Source: JACCZX01 sp963824935 (GTDB lineage Bacteria; Pseudomonadota; Gammaproteobacteria; Burkholderiales; Burkholderiaceae_F). From it: a stretch of 64,000 nucleotides of DNA. The position numbers and the translations under genes are program-made. The DNA lies in the NCBI GenBank assembly GCA_963824935.1, contig CAWGRF010000010.1, forward strand, positions 186,001 to 250,000, given 5' to 3'. The notes below the pieces were generated by a model that searched no databases, had not been told where the DNA came from, and saw only the letters and a list, made by a program, of their open reading frames with translations. Below, piece after piece: positions 32,102 through 41,429 of the stretch; within the stretch, counting starts at the first letter, position 1, and the number at the start of each line of letters is the position of its first letter.

Positions 32102-32482
32102 CTAGCGCCAGGCGAGCAGCATGTCGTACAGAATCCACTCAAGGCTCTTGTCGACCAGAAAGAGAAACAACGCCATGATCACGACAAACCCGAACACGAC
32201 GCCGGTGGTGCTGACCGTTTCCTTGCGGCTTGGCCATACGACGCGCTTGGTTTCTTCGTACGACTCGCGCGCGTAAGCCAAAAAGCGCTTCCCCGATGGT
32301 GAAAACCATGCGATCGCGATCGCGGCCACCAACCCACCAATCAGCACTCCAACGCGCGTCAGCGTCGGCTGTGCGGTAAGGAAGGTGAAACCGAGAACAC
32401 CTGCGGCAGCGGCCAGCACGGCCAGTGTCACAAGGACGAGATCGGCCTTGCTGGTAACGGTTTCAACGTTCTGTGTTGCCAT
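32102..32482 (-). CDS. secE: Protein translocase subunit SecE
   Basis: SecE (126 aa) clamps SecY in the translocon. As in E. coli, there are three membrane helices: about 14-36 (LVLVTLAVLAAAAGVLGFTF), 43-62 and 91-112 (VFGFVVIMALFLFLVDKSLE). The amphipathic signature ESYEETKRVVWPSRKETVST precedes the last helix. It is 10 bases before nusG and follows tRNA-Trp. Confidence 0.96.
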   Translation of the reverse strand: MATQNVETVTSKADLVLVTLAVLAAAAGVLGFTFLTAQPTLTRVGVLIGGLVAAIAIAWFSPSGKRFLAYARESYEETKRVVWPSRKETVSTTGVVFGFVVIMALFLFLVDKSLEWILYDMLLAWR

Positions 32483-32521
32483 TTATGACTTGCGCAATCT
32501 GCTTAGAGCCGTTCGATCTGA

Positions 32522-32597
32522 TGGCAGGGGCAGAGGGAATCGAACCCCCAACCTTCGGTTTTGGAGACCGACGCTCTGCCAGTTGAGCTATACCCCT
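32522..32597 (-). tRNA. trpT: tRNA-Trp (CCA)
   Basis: A 76-base tRNA with acceptor AGGGGTA/TGCCCCT, discriminator G and encoded CCA. The anticodon loop CTCCAAA gives CCA, reading UGG. The T arm has GGTTCGATTCC. It sits 5 bases after tufB and before secE, the usual betaproteobacterial order. Confidence 0.96.
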
Positions 32598-32602
32598 ACG
32601 TC

Positions 32603-33793
<1,191 letters not shown>

Positions 33794-33824
33794 CGCTAAC
33801 TCCTGACCACTTTCTCTCTCAATT

Positions 33825-33899
<75 letters not shown>

Positions 33900-34047
33900 C
33901 TCGCGTGATCGCCGATAACGCCATGTCTGCTTTGTTGCTCGCGCTTGCCGTACCTCTGCGTACTGACTTCGCGCTCGCGTCGCGCATCCACGGCGTTCTC
34001 GACAACACGGTTGCTGTTTTCGTAGAGTGCGTGTTCCTCTTGTTGAC

Positions 34048-34121
34048 TGGAGCGGGTGAAGGGAATCGAACCCTCGTCGTAAGCTTGGAAGGCTTCTGCT
34101 CTACCATTGAGCTACACCCGC
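34048..34121 (-). tRNA. glyT: tRNA-Gly (TCC)
   Basis: A 74-base tRNA; acceptor GCGGGTG pairs with CACCCGC, encoded CCA with discriminator T. The anticodon loop CTTCCAA gives UCC (GGA/GGG). D arm AGCTCAATGGTAGAGC and T arm GGTTCGATTCC are intact. Confidence 0.95.
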
Positions 34122-34174
34122 CCGACGAATACTTTTCCTCTCATACATCCGCACATACGCGAGTCCGGGTGTCC

Positions 34175-34260
34175 TGGTGGAGGAGGTTGGATTCGAACCA
34201 ACGTAGGCGTAAGCCAACAGATTTACAGTCTGCCCCCTTTAACCACTCGGGCACCCCTCC
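34175..34260 (-). tRNA. tyrU: tRNA-Tyr (GTA)
   Basis: An 86-base class II tRNA with a long variable arm (GGCTTACGCC region), acceptor GGAGGGG pairing with CTCCTCC through mixed pairs, and encoded CCA. The anticodon loop CTGTAAA gives GUA. It is the first gene after the promoter at 34275-34303. Confidence 0.95.
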
Positions 34261-34274
34261 GCGGCGAACCGCAA

Positions 34275-34303
34275 ATTATGGTTGCGGAACAAAGGCTTGT
34301 CAA
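34275..34303 (-). promoter_or_regulatory. Strong sigma70 promoter of the tRNA-tufB-secE unit
   Basis: On the minus strand a perfect TTGACA (34298-34303) and CATAAT (34275-34280) are 17 bases apart, placing the start of transcription about 8 bases before tRNA-Tyr. It is the best promoter match I see in the window. The 248-base spacer upstream of tRNA-Tyr holds no ORF. Confidence 0.85.
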
Positions 34304-34474
34304 ACCGGCGCGCCGAAGTTGCCGCATTGCAGCGTCGTGGACAGCAAGAATGAGGGCCTTGGCGCGAAGGCGCTGACGACTTGGTCGCAATCTGTCAGCG
34401 CTTACTTTCTTCAAAAGCCCTTATTCCTGGGCTCTTAAGTGCTTTATGCCGCTAGTACTAGTCCTCGACCCCAA

Positions 34475-34502
34475 TTGAACTCGCCGGGATCTGACCGATA
34501 AT
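34475..34502 (+). promoter_or_regulatory. Candidate promoter directly abutting the GNAT start codon
   Basis: TTGAAC (34475-34480) and GATAAT (34497-34502) are 16 bases apart. The expected transcription start, 6-8 bases after the -10, falls on the ATG at 34509, so the mRNA would be leaderless. No ribosome binding site fits between -10 and ATG. Confidence 0.5.
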
Positions 34503-34508
34503 TGTGCG

Positions 34509-35114
34509 ATGCATCAAGTCGGTTCACACCACTCTTCAGCCGCGCCGCTGATTGCGCAACTGGGTCCACATCACCGCGCGCGCGTGCTGCGACACTTGCG
34601 CGAACTACCTGCGCAAGACCTCTGGCTCCGCTTCGGGTACGCCGTGACGGACGACGCGCTGCGTCGTTATGTTCGCCACCTGCATTTCACCCGGGATGCG
34701 GTCTTCGGCATTTTTGATGATGCCGCGGAGCTCCTTGCCCTCGGGCATCTCGGATTCGACAAGAGCGCGAAGTCGAAAACCGCAGAGTTCGGGTTGTCCG
34801 TTCTTCCCTCTGCGCGTCGAGAGGGACTCGGGCTTCGTCTGCTACAGCGCGCTGAGATGCACGCGCGCAACCGAGGCGCAAAGCAGCTGATCATGACGTA
34901 CATGCCGGAAAACGACGCTCTGAAGAGCCTGGCGCTGCGCGCCGGCATGCATCTGCACGAGGATCCGTCCGAGCCGCGCGCCTATCTTGGTCTCGAGACA
35001 CCTAGCGCCGCCTCTCTGATGGATGAAACATTTTCCGAAATGCTGGCGGCGGTCGATCTCGGCTTTCGCGTTGCCAACGCAGACAGCACCGCGCATCGCG
35101 CTACATCTGCTTGA
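34509..35114 (+). CDS. GNAT-family N-acetyltransferase
   Basis: A 201-residue acetyl-CoA-dependent acyltransferase of the GNAT superfamily; substrate unknown. The fold is traceable: an N-terminal helix pair (RARVLRHLRELPAQDLWLRF), central strands (FGIFDDAAELLALGHLGF), the strand and acetyl-CoA-binding loop (EFGLSVLPSARREGLGLRLL, matching the V-x-x-x-x-R/Q-x-x-G-x-G/A pattern as RREGLG), and a C-terminal helix (HARNRGAKQLIMTYMPENDA) with the AGMHL end. The start ATG is positioned as if leaderless. It converges on the response regulator gene, overlapping it by 14 bases. No neighbour hints at the substrate. Confidence 0.8.
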   Translation: MHQVGSHHSSAAPLIAQLGPHHRARVLRHLRELPAQDLWLRFGYAVTDDALRRYVRHLHFTRDAVFGIFDDAAELLALGHLGFDKSAKSKTAEFGLSVLPSARREGLGLRLLQRAEMHARNRGAKQLIMTYMPENDALKSLALRAGMHLHEDPSEPRAYLGLETPSAASLMDETFSEMLAAVDLGFRVANADSTAHRATSA

Positions 35115-35865
35115 ACAGGTGCGTGTAGTTGCGGCTGACTTCGAGTTTTTCCGGATGCCCTTTTATCAGCACTAGTTGGCGTCCTCGAAAATCGCGAGTG
35201 ACGCCTGCGATGGCCTTCGCATTGACGATCGTGGCTCGATGAATCTGCCAAAACTCTGCGGGGTCGAGCTCGTCGATCAACTCCTTGATCGGCTTGCGTA
35301 TCAGCGCTTCAATTGATTCGGTCTGAACGCGCGTGTACTTCTCGTCGGATCTGAAAAATAGAACATCGGCGGTCGGTATCAGGCGCAGCTGTTGTCCAAC
35401 GCTCGCTTGTATCCACTGCAAATGGCCGCGCCCACCCGCACTGCTGCCGGTAGCATCGAGCTTGGCACTCAGTTGACTCAGCAGCGCGCTTAGATCACTG
35501 GGCTTTGACCCGAGCCGTTTCTGCAAGCGGGTGACCGTAACTGCAAGGCGGTCGGCTTCAGCCGGCTTCAGAACATAGTCGATCGCGCCGTGCTCGAACG
35601 CGTCGAGTGCATATTCGTTGTATGCCGTGATAAACACGATATGGCATGCGTCGCCGATTTCACGCGCGGCCTCTATGCCCGTCATCCCCGGCATTCGAAT
35701 GTCGAGGAACGCAAGATCAGGACGATGCTCCTGAACCGCCACCACCGCTTCTTCGCCGTTTTTCGCTTCGGCAAGAATCGCGAGTTCCGGCCACACTTCG
35801 CCAAGCCGTGCGCGCAACTGCTCGCGCATCAATCGCTCATCGTCTGCAATGATCGCCGTCGGCAT
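35101..35865 (-). CDS. LytTR-type response regulator
   Basis: A 254-residue two-component response regulator. The receiver domain (1-120) has the acidic pair DDE (8-10), phospho-acceptor Asp55 in LAFLDIRMPG, FITAYNEYALDAFEHGAIDY and Lys in LKPAEA. A linker (about 125-155) leads to a LytTR DNA-binding domain with FRSDEKYTRVQTESIEALIR, KPIKELIDELDPAEFWQIHR and the SRNYTHLFKQM end. This family (AlgR/LytR/YehT) usually binds two direct repeats upstream of envelope or polysaccharide genes. It is 21 bases after its kinase and clearly the cognate partner. Confidence 0.92.
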   Translation of the reverse strand: MPTAIIADDERLMREQLRARLGEVWPELAILAEAKNGEEAVVAVQEHRPDLAFLDIRMPGMTGIEAAREIGDACHIVFITAYNEYALDAFEHGAIDYVLKPAEADRLAVTVTRLQKRLGSKPSDLSALLSQLSAKLDATGSSAGGRGHLQWIQASVGQQLRLIPTADVLFFRSDEKYTRVQTESIEALIRKPIKELIDELDPAEFWQIHRATIVNAKAIAGVTRDFRGRQLVLIKGHPEKLEVSRNYTHLFKQM

Positions 35866-35886
35866 GCGGCGATTCTATTCGCGCAC

Positions 35887-37395
35887 TCAGGCTTTCGGTT
35901 GCGGCACGTCCGCCTCGAAGGTGTACGGAACTTCGATCGTGACGATCGTTCCACTCGGAGAATTTGCTTCGATCAACAGGCGTGCCGCGCCACCGTAGAG
36001 CGCCGCCAGCCGCTCGCGCACATTGGAGAGCCCCACGCCGGCGCCCGCGCGTTGGCCCGAGTCCTCACTAGTCGCGAATCCGAGCCCGGAGTCCGCCACC
36101 GTTACGCGCAGTCGCCCGTTCGAAATGTCGGCGGAAATCGTTATCGAACCGCCTTCGGGCTTCGGCTCGAGGCCGTGCCTGATCGAGTTTTCGACCAGCG
36201 ACTGCAGCATCATCGGCGGGAACTGGGCCGAGGCAAGCCCTTGCGGGACGATGACCGAATACTGCAGCCGATCTTCCATCCTGAATTTCAAGATTTCCAG
36301 ATACGAGCGGCACAGTTGAATCTCCTTGCCGAGCGTCGTCGAGCCCTCTCGCATTTGTGGCAACGCGGCGCGTAAGTACTGAATCAGGCTCTTCTGCATC
36401 TTCGATGCGGTCGACGGCTCGGTCTCGATCAGATAGTCGACCGACGCCAGCGTGTTAAACAGGAAGTGCGGTTCGACCTGTGCCTGCATTGTTTTCAGTT
36501 GCGCTTCGGCGAGCTGGCGCTTCAGGCTTTCCTCGGCCGCGGTCTCAGTTGCGGCCTTCGCGCGCGACTCGGCGCGCTTTTTCCCGCCCAGGACCACCTT
36601 GACGATGATGCCGGTCAGGATCAGCGACATCACAAGACTCATCAGCCAATCGCCGCTACTTTCGCGTAAGTGCCGAGTTTCTCGCGCGATCTGCCGCTCG
36701 ATCTGCTTTTCGACGATGTCTTCGATCTGATCACGCGCCTTGTCGAGTGCAAGCGCGAGCTGCTGCGGGTCCTGGGTGAACTCGGGTCCAATCTTTACTG
36801 TTTTCCCGTCGCCTTCGACCGTCACACCCTGGTCGGCATTAGATGCTGTTTCGTCTTTGGCCTCGGATTTGGGATCGGCCGGTTGACGCTCGACCCGAAC
36901 GCCTTTTTCGTCGATGACGACCGACACTTGCTCACCGTCATCGCTCGCCTGGATGCGCAGGCCTTTATCGTCAATCTGCACGCTGGGGTGGTCGCCCGAC
37001 TTCTTGCGCAAACGTTTTCTGGCGGGCGACTTTTCATCTGGAGCCTGTATTCGCACTCCGTCGGGCGCGACTTGCAGGTTCACCTGCACGCGATCCTGGC
37101 CCTCTGCCACCCTTACAACGACGACCGGCTCACTCCTGTACACAATGGTCTGCGCGATGCCACCTAGGATCAACAGCAGCAACGCCACCAGAAAAAACCT
37201 GAACCAGCTAACCCTAGCCAACCAATCGCCGAGGCGGGCACCGGCACTCTTTATCGTTGGGGTAGCCGCGCTACGAGTCCACGCAAAGGCGCGTGACCAG
37301 CGCGATGCGCGCTGCGATGCGGTCGCCTCGGGAGACGCCGCAGCAGCGGCTGAGCTGCCCGTTTCTGTGCCGTTGGTATTCTTTTCACTTGTCAT
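35887..37395 (-). CDS. LytS/YehU-type sensor histidine kinase with an unusual periplasmic region
   Basis: A 502-residue membrane kinase. The N-terminus (1-60) is a polar cytoplasmic stretch; helix 1 is at 64-86; then about 160 periplasmic residues, then helix 2 at about 250-270, a coiled coil (272-305) and the His-kinase domain with phospho-acceptor His310 in EPHFLFN. The ATPase part shows SLVENSIRHGLEP, DSGLGF and GVGLSNVRERL. The periplasmic part has three related stretches, each a short charged segment followed by an alternating polar strand (PDGVRIQAPD, DDKGLRIQAS, DEKGVRVERQ), and I recognise no known sensor domain. A Glu/Arg-rich helix (RDQIEDIVEKQIERQIARET) precedes helix 2. Confidence 0.9.
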   Translation of the reverse strand: MTSEKNTNGTETGSSAAAAASPEATASQRASRWSRAFAWTRSAATPTIKSAGARLGDWLARVSWFRFFLVALLLLILGGIAQTIVYRSEPVVVVRVAEGQDRVQVNLQVAPDGVRIQAPDEKSPARKRLRKKSGDHPSVQIDDKGLRIQASDDGEQVSVVIDEKGVRVERQPADPKSEAKDETASNADQGVTVEGDGKTVKIGPEFTQDPQQLALALDKARDQIEDIVEKQIERQIARETRHLRESSGDWLMSLVMSLILTGIIVKVVLGGKKRAESRAKAATETAAEESLKRQLAEAQLKTMQAQVEPHFLFNTLASVDYLIETEPSTASKMQKSLIQYLRAALPQMREGSTTLGKEIQLCRSYLEILKFRMEDRLQYSVIVPQGLASAQFPPMMLQSLVENSIRHGLEPKPEGGSITISADISNGRLRVTVADSGLGFATSEDSGQRAGAGVGLSNVRERLAALYGGAARLLIEANSPSGTIVTIEVPYTFEADVPQPKA

Positions 37396-37491
37396 GCAGC
37401 GACTTTATAAACTGCCGCACGCGAACACCAATTTGGTGCGACAGACTGCAATAACCCGGTCATAGAGTGCAACTAACGCTGCCGGATGGCG

Positions 37492-37521
37492 AAAAAAAAG
37501 CCCGGATCGTCCGGGCCTTTT
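37492..37521 (-). terminator. Intrinsic terminator (bidirectional)
   Basis: The stem GCCCGGA-CGA-TCCGGGC is followed on the minus strand by eight T, and on the plus strand by CTTTT. It lies 16 bases after the stop of the small gene at 37538 and insulates the kinase gene from it. Confidence 0.9.
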
Positions 37522-37537
37522 AGCTTGCGCTGAGCGC

Positions 37538-37759
37538 TTAGAGCGCTGCCTTTGGCGTCTGCTCACACGCCGCCGCCATCGGCGCTGTCTGATTCGGCGC
37601 GATGACAACCGGTTCAAGTCGCACCAGTTGCAAGCCCGCGGTCGTTGGCAGCGCGCGCTCTTCGTTCAGTGCACCGCCCGCTGTAGCGACGAGTCCGAGT
37701 CCAAAGACCGCGGCCAGTGCCGCACTCAGAATGCGAATTTGGTGAGATGTGCGATACAT
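37538..37759 (-). CDS. Small secreted or lipid-free exported hypothetical protein
   Basis: A 73-residue protein not recognised. The N-terminus MYRTSHQIRILSAALAAVFG followed by LGLVATAGGA looks like a Sec signal peptide with cleavage near residue 29-30 (AGGA-LNEE), leaving a mature peptide of about 44 residues that contains one Cys (ACEQ). A good ribosome binding site (AAGGAGGGCATC) precedes the ATG and a strong terminator follows, so it is a genuine single-gene unit. Possibly a small periplasmic peptide; function unknown. Confidence 0.65.
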   Translation of the reverse strand: MYRTSHQIRILSAALAAVFGLGLVATAGGALNEERALPTTAGLQLVRLEPVVIAPNQTAPMAAACEQTPKAAL

Positions 37760-37972
37760 GATGCCCTCCTTCGTCGCGTCAACTGCCTGTTGACGCGCAC
37801 TGTAGAGAGCGCGCGCGCCCAGCGCGATGGGCTTGCGACGAACTGCAGAACTGACGGCGTGAACAGCAGTCGCGCAGACTGATCGGAGCGAACCCAGCTA
37901 TAGGGCGACGTATGGGGCGACGAACCGGGGTCGCGCCACCGGCGCAACGAAGCCCATCCAGCTACTTTCGGA

Positions 37973-38341
37973 CTAGTCTGCTCCGATGACACGAAGCAGT
38001 AACGAAATCGCCAGCAGCGTCCAGCCGGCGCGACCCGCACGATCGGCCCACGGATTTTCGGCGCGCAGCTTCGCGGCTTGCTGCAGCAACTGTTCTCGTC
38101 GTTTCAGTGCCCCGGCCTGACTCGAGCTTTGCTCGCCGCTCGCTTTGACGATTGCGCGGACAAACGGAAATTGAACTGTCAGCGAGAGTGTCAGAACCGA
38201 CGCCCCGAGATCGCCCAGTCCATGTGGGAAGCGTCCTGCATCGAAGTCGACCAGTGCCAACCCGCCCATTACAGCGCTCAGCACAAAGAACGTGTTGCGC
38301 CAGATTCGTTCGCCGGCGGTCTGAGTGCGAGGTTCGTTCAT
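37973..38341 (-). CDS. Hypothetical small membrane protein
   Basis: A 122-residue protein of unknown family. Two or three hydrophobic segments are visible: about 15-33 (TFFVLSAVMGGLALVDF), 42-66 (LGDLGASVLTLSLTVQFPFV) and 105-121 (GWTLLAISLLLRVIGAD), with a Lys/Arg/Gln-rich central helix between the second and third (KRREQLLQQAAKLRAENPW). It is divergent from hppD. An alternative start upstream (38360) is open in another frame and lacks homologous character. I cannot suggest a function. Confidence 0.6.
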   Translation of the reverse strand: MNEPRTQTAGERIWRNTFFVLSAVMGGLALVDFDAGRFPHGLGDLGASVLTLSLTVQFPFVRAIVKASGEQSSSQAGALKRREQLLQQAAKLRAENPWADRAGRAGWTLLAISLLLRVIGAD

Positions 38342-38452
38342 TTCGCGAAGCCAATACCAATCAAACCCTATTTATAGACCTCTGATAGGCATCCATGTTC
38401 TGGCAGTTGCGGCAGAATTATTGCTCCGTAGCCATCGGACGAGGACATTGCC

Positions 38453-39577
38453 ATGCAATTCACACCCTGGGACAACCCGATGGGCACCGACGGCTTCGAG
38501 TTTATCGAGTACGCCGCGCCCGATCCGGCTGCGCTCGGTGCCCTGTTCGAGACGATGGGTTTCGTCGCCGTCGCCAGGCACCGCCACAAGAAAGTGACGC
38601 TGTATCGACAAGGCGGCGTTAACTTCATCATCAACGCCGAGCCCGATTCGTTTGCGCAACGTTTTGCGCGGCTGCACGGACCATCGATATGTGCGATCGC
38701 GTTTCGTGTGCGCGACGCGGGACATGCATACCGGCGTGCGCTTGAGCTCGGGGCGTGGGGGTTCGACTCCAAATCCGGCCCGATGGAGCTGAATATCCCG
38801 GCGATAAAGGGCATCGGCGACTCTTTGATCTACTTTGTGGATCGCTGGCGCGGCAAGAACACCGATACTCCGGGCGGGATCGGCGATATCAACATCTACG
38901 ACGTCGACTTCGAGCCGATCGCCGGCGCGCACGCGAATCCGGTGGGCTGTGGCCTCGTATTCATCGATCATCTGACGCACAACGTGCATCGCGGCCGGAT
39001 GAAGGAATGGGCCGAGTTTTACGAGCGTCTGTTCAACTTCCGTGAAGTGCGCTACTTCGACATCGAAGGTCAGCTGACCGGCCTCAAAAGCAAGGCGATG
39101 ACCAGTCCGTGCGGAAAGATTCGCATTCCAATCAACGAGAGCGCCGATGACAAGAGCCAGATAGTCGAATATCTGGACCAGTATCGCGGCGAAGGCATTC
39201 AGCACGTAGCGCTCGCAACCGGCGACATCTATGCGACGGTGCGTGCGATGAAAAGCAATGGCGTTGCCTTCCAGGACACGATCGATACTTACTACGACCT
39301 GGTCGATCAGCGGCTGCCGAACCACGGGGAGCAGTTGGCCGAACTGAAGCGCCTGCGCATCCTGATCGACGGCGCAACGCATCAAGGTGCGCCCAACGAA
39401 TTGTTGCTGCAGATTTTTACGCAAACCGTAATCGGCCCGATTTTTTTCGAGATCATTCAGCGCAAGGGCGACGAAGGATTTGGAGAGGGCAACTTCCGCG
39501 CCCTGTTCGAATCAATCGAACTGGATCAGATCCGGCGTGGCGTGCTCAAGCCGGACAACAGCAAGGCGACTGCATAG
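38453..39577 (+). CDS. hppD: 4-hydroxyphenylpyruvate dioxygenase
   Basis: HPPD (374 aa) converts 4-hydroxyphenylpyruvate to homogentisate using Fe(II) and O2, the second step of tyrosine catabolism. The two VOC repeats are present; metal ligands are the His in VFIDHLTHNVH, the His in GEGIQHVALATGD and the Glu in IGPIFFEIIQRKGDEGFGEG, with the C-terminal gating helix NFRALFESIELDQIRRGVL. A GAGGA site precedes the ATG. phhA follows after 33 bases on the same strand, so the pair should feed phenylalanine via tyrosine into homogentisate. Cytosolic. Confidence 0.97.
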   Translation: MQFTPWDNPMGTDGFEFIEYAAPDPAALGALFETMGFVAVARHRHKKVTLYRQGGVNFIINAEPDSFAQRFARLHGPSICAIAFRVRDAGHAYRRALELGAWGFDSKSGPMELNIPAIKGIGDSLIYFVDRWRGKNTDTPGGIGDINIYDVDFEPIAGAHANPVGCGLVFIDHLTHNVHRGRMKEWAEFYERLFNFREVRYFDIEGQLTGLKSKAMTSPCGKIRIPINESADDKSQIVEYLDQYRGEGIQHVALATGDIYATVRAMKSNGVAFQDTIDTYYDLVDQRLPNHGEQLAELKRLRILIDGATHQGAPNELLLQIFTQTVIGPIFFEIIQRKGDEGFGEGNFRALFESIELDQIRRGVLKPDNSKATA

Positions 39578-39610
39578 AGCCGGGGCCTCTTAAAGAGTAA
39601 ATAGACCCTG

Positions 39611-40486
39611 ATGGCCGTCTTGCCGGTCACCTACGGCGCTAGCAGCCGCCCGCCGCGCGGCGATTACTCCGAGGCGCGCGACGACTACACGTGCGATCAG
39701 CACTGGGAGCGCTATGCGCCGGCCGAACACGCGATGTATGCGCGATTGTTCGAGCGCCAGGTCAAGCAGGCGCGCGGTCAGGCCTGCGAAGAATTTATCG
39801 ACTCGCTGGAGATGCTCGGCGCGGTGGACCGGATTCCGCGCTTCGATGCGATCAGCGACTCACTTAGACGCGCCACCGGTTGGGAAGTGGTTGCGGTGCC
39901 GGGGCTCATCCCTGAGAACGCTTTTTTTTCGTTGCTCGCCCATCGCCGTTTCCCGGTCACCGTCTGGCTGCGCGCGCCTGAGGAGTTCGACTACATCGTC
40001 GAGCCCGATGTGTTCCATGACCTTTATGGCCATGTGCCGCTGCTGTTCAATCCGGTCTTCGCCGACTACATGCAGGCGTTCGGGCGCGGCGGTCTCAAGG
40101 CAGCGGGATTGCAGGCGCTCGAGTATCTGGCGCGTCTTTACTGGTACACAGTGGAGTTCGGCTTGATCGTCACCGAGCGCGGATTGCGTGTCTATGGCGC
40201 AGGCATCCTGTCGTCGGTAGGAGAAATGCAGTACGCACTTACCAGTCCGAAACCCCAGCGCCTGGCCTTCAACCTGAAGCGGGTTTTGCGTACGCCGTAC
40301 AAGATCGACGACTATCAATCCAGCTATTTCGTCGTCGAGTCGTTCGATCAACTGTTCACTGCCACCGCGCCTGATTTTTCGCCGCTGTACGAGGAAATCG
40401 CAAGGCAACCCACGCTTCCGATCGACGCTACGCTGCAGGGCGAAAGGTCCTATCCGCCCAACGCCGATAACGCAGCGGCGGCGTAA
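39611..40486 (+). CDS. phhA: Phenylalanine 4-monooxygenase
   Basis: PhhA (291 aa) hydroxylates phenylalanine to tyrosine with tetrahydrobiopterin and Fe(II). The bacterial catalytic domain is complete: RDDYTCDQHWERYAPAEHAM, VVAVPGLIPENAFFSLLAHR, the Fe ligands in the FHDLYGHVPLL His pair and the Glu in YWYTVEFGLI, then GAGILSSVGEMQYAL and the YQSSYFVVESFDQLF end. There is no ACT regulatory domain, as usual in bacteria. Cofactor recycling enzyme (PhhB) is not seen here. Tail is Ala-rich. Confidence 0.97.
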   Translation: MAVLPVTYGASSRPPRGDYSEARDDYTCDQHWERYAPAEHAMYARLFERQVKQARGQACEEFIDSLEMLGAVDRIPRFDAISDSLRRATGWEVVAVPGLIPENAFFSLLAHRRFPVTVWLRAPEEFDYIVEPDVFHDLYGHVPLLFNPVFADYMQAFGRGGLKAAGLQALEYLARLYWYTVEFGLIVTERGLRVYGAGILSSVGEMQYALTSPKPQRLAFNLKRVLRTPYKIDDYQSSYFVVESFDQLFTATAPDFSPLYEEIARQPTLPIDATLQGERSYPPNADNAAAA

Positions 40487-40513
40487 TGCTACCTACCTAC
40501 CGCGGCTAGCTCC

Positions 40514-41240
40514 CTACTGCGACTGCGCCGGCACACCGCCGGGGATGATCGGCTGTGGAATCTGCTGCTGCGGGATTTGCTGCTGGGACTTGCTGCTGCG
40601 GATTTGCTGCTGCGGTACCTGCTGCTGCGGCATCTGCGGCGGCTGTACCTGCTGCGCTGGAAACTGCTGCGCCGGCGGCTGCGGCACTGCCGGCGGTGGT
40701 TGAGGAACAGCGGGCCGCGGCGGTGGTACCGGTGCAGCGCGCGGAATATTCGGCGCGCCTTCGCTGCTGGGCGCGGTCAGCGTGTTGCCGTCGCGAAAAA
40801 AATTGGGTTCAGCCGGTCTGCCGCCCAGTTGTGCAACGGGTCGCGCCGGCAAGCGAACTTCCTGACGGCCGCCACCGCCTTCGAGAACCGCAACGTCGGA
40901 CGTCACCGATACCAGCTTCATGCCCGGCGCTACTTCCTGCCCGACGAGAAATACGCGTGCCGGCTTGCCATCGACGACGAGCACCGCGCTCGAGTCCTTG
41001 CCCGCTGCGAATACACCCAGCGCCTGCACATTGGTGGCATGCGACTGCACGAGATCGACTTTGCCGAACATGCGCGCTGCTGCCATCGGATCCGGATCAC
41101 GTAGCGGCGGTGGCGGCAGCGGCGGCGGGGCTGCGGTGGACGCCGGCGTGAAAATGCGAATGGTCCAGTAACGCAGCGATCGCCATCACACCGGCGAAGA
41201 AAACTAAGTGAACCGCAGCGGAAGCAAGCTTTTTCAACAT
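40514..41240 (-). CDS. gspC: T2SS inner-membrane protein GspC, PDZ-less, with an apparent +1 base
   Basis: GspC couples the inner-membrane platform to the secretin. The start MLKKLASAAVHLVFFAGVMA gives one membrane helix; removing one base near 41170 (GCG-T-TAC on the coding strand) continues YWTIRIFTPASTAAPPLPPP into the homology-region domain (MAAARMFGKVDLVQSHATNV, ALGVFAAGKDSSAVLVVDGK, FLVGQEVAPGMKLVSVTSDV). Beyond about residue 150 there is no PDZ domain; instead a Pro/Gln-rich tail with repeats of PQQQ(I/V). It is divergent from gspG. Assignment relies on HR features plus its place beside the gsp operon. Confidence 0.85.
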
Positions 41241-41429
41241 CAGTAGTCCAAAGTTCGGCGCTAGCTCATCATGAATTAATCTGCACAGCATCCCCTTTCC
41301 GGGGGGTGGGGCGACCGACTTGCATTGATAATATCCTTTGCACCCTCGGTTGTCCGCGTCGAAAAGCGAGGAACTTCAAGGCGTTCGGCGCATATCTTCA
41401 AGTTTTCTACCGCATTGCCCAATGGTCTG

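Noticed and set aside
40550..40680. CRISPR-like short repeats
   Set aside because: The GCTGCTG-type repeats are the coding sequence of Gln/Pro repeats in gspC; there are no spacers and no cas genes.
41241..41429. A promoter for the gspG operon
   Set aside because: GATAAT near 41328 has no acceptable -35 at proper distance, so I did not annotate it.
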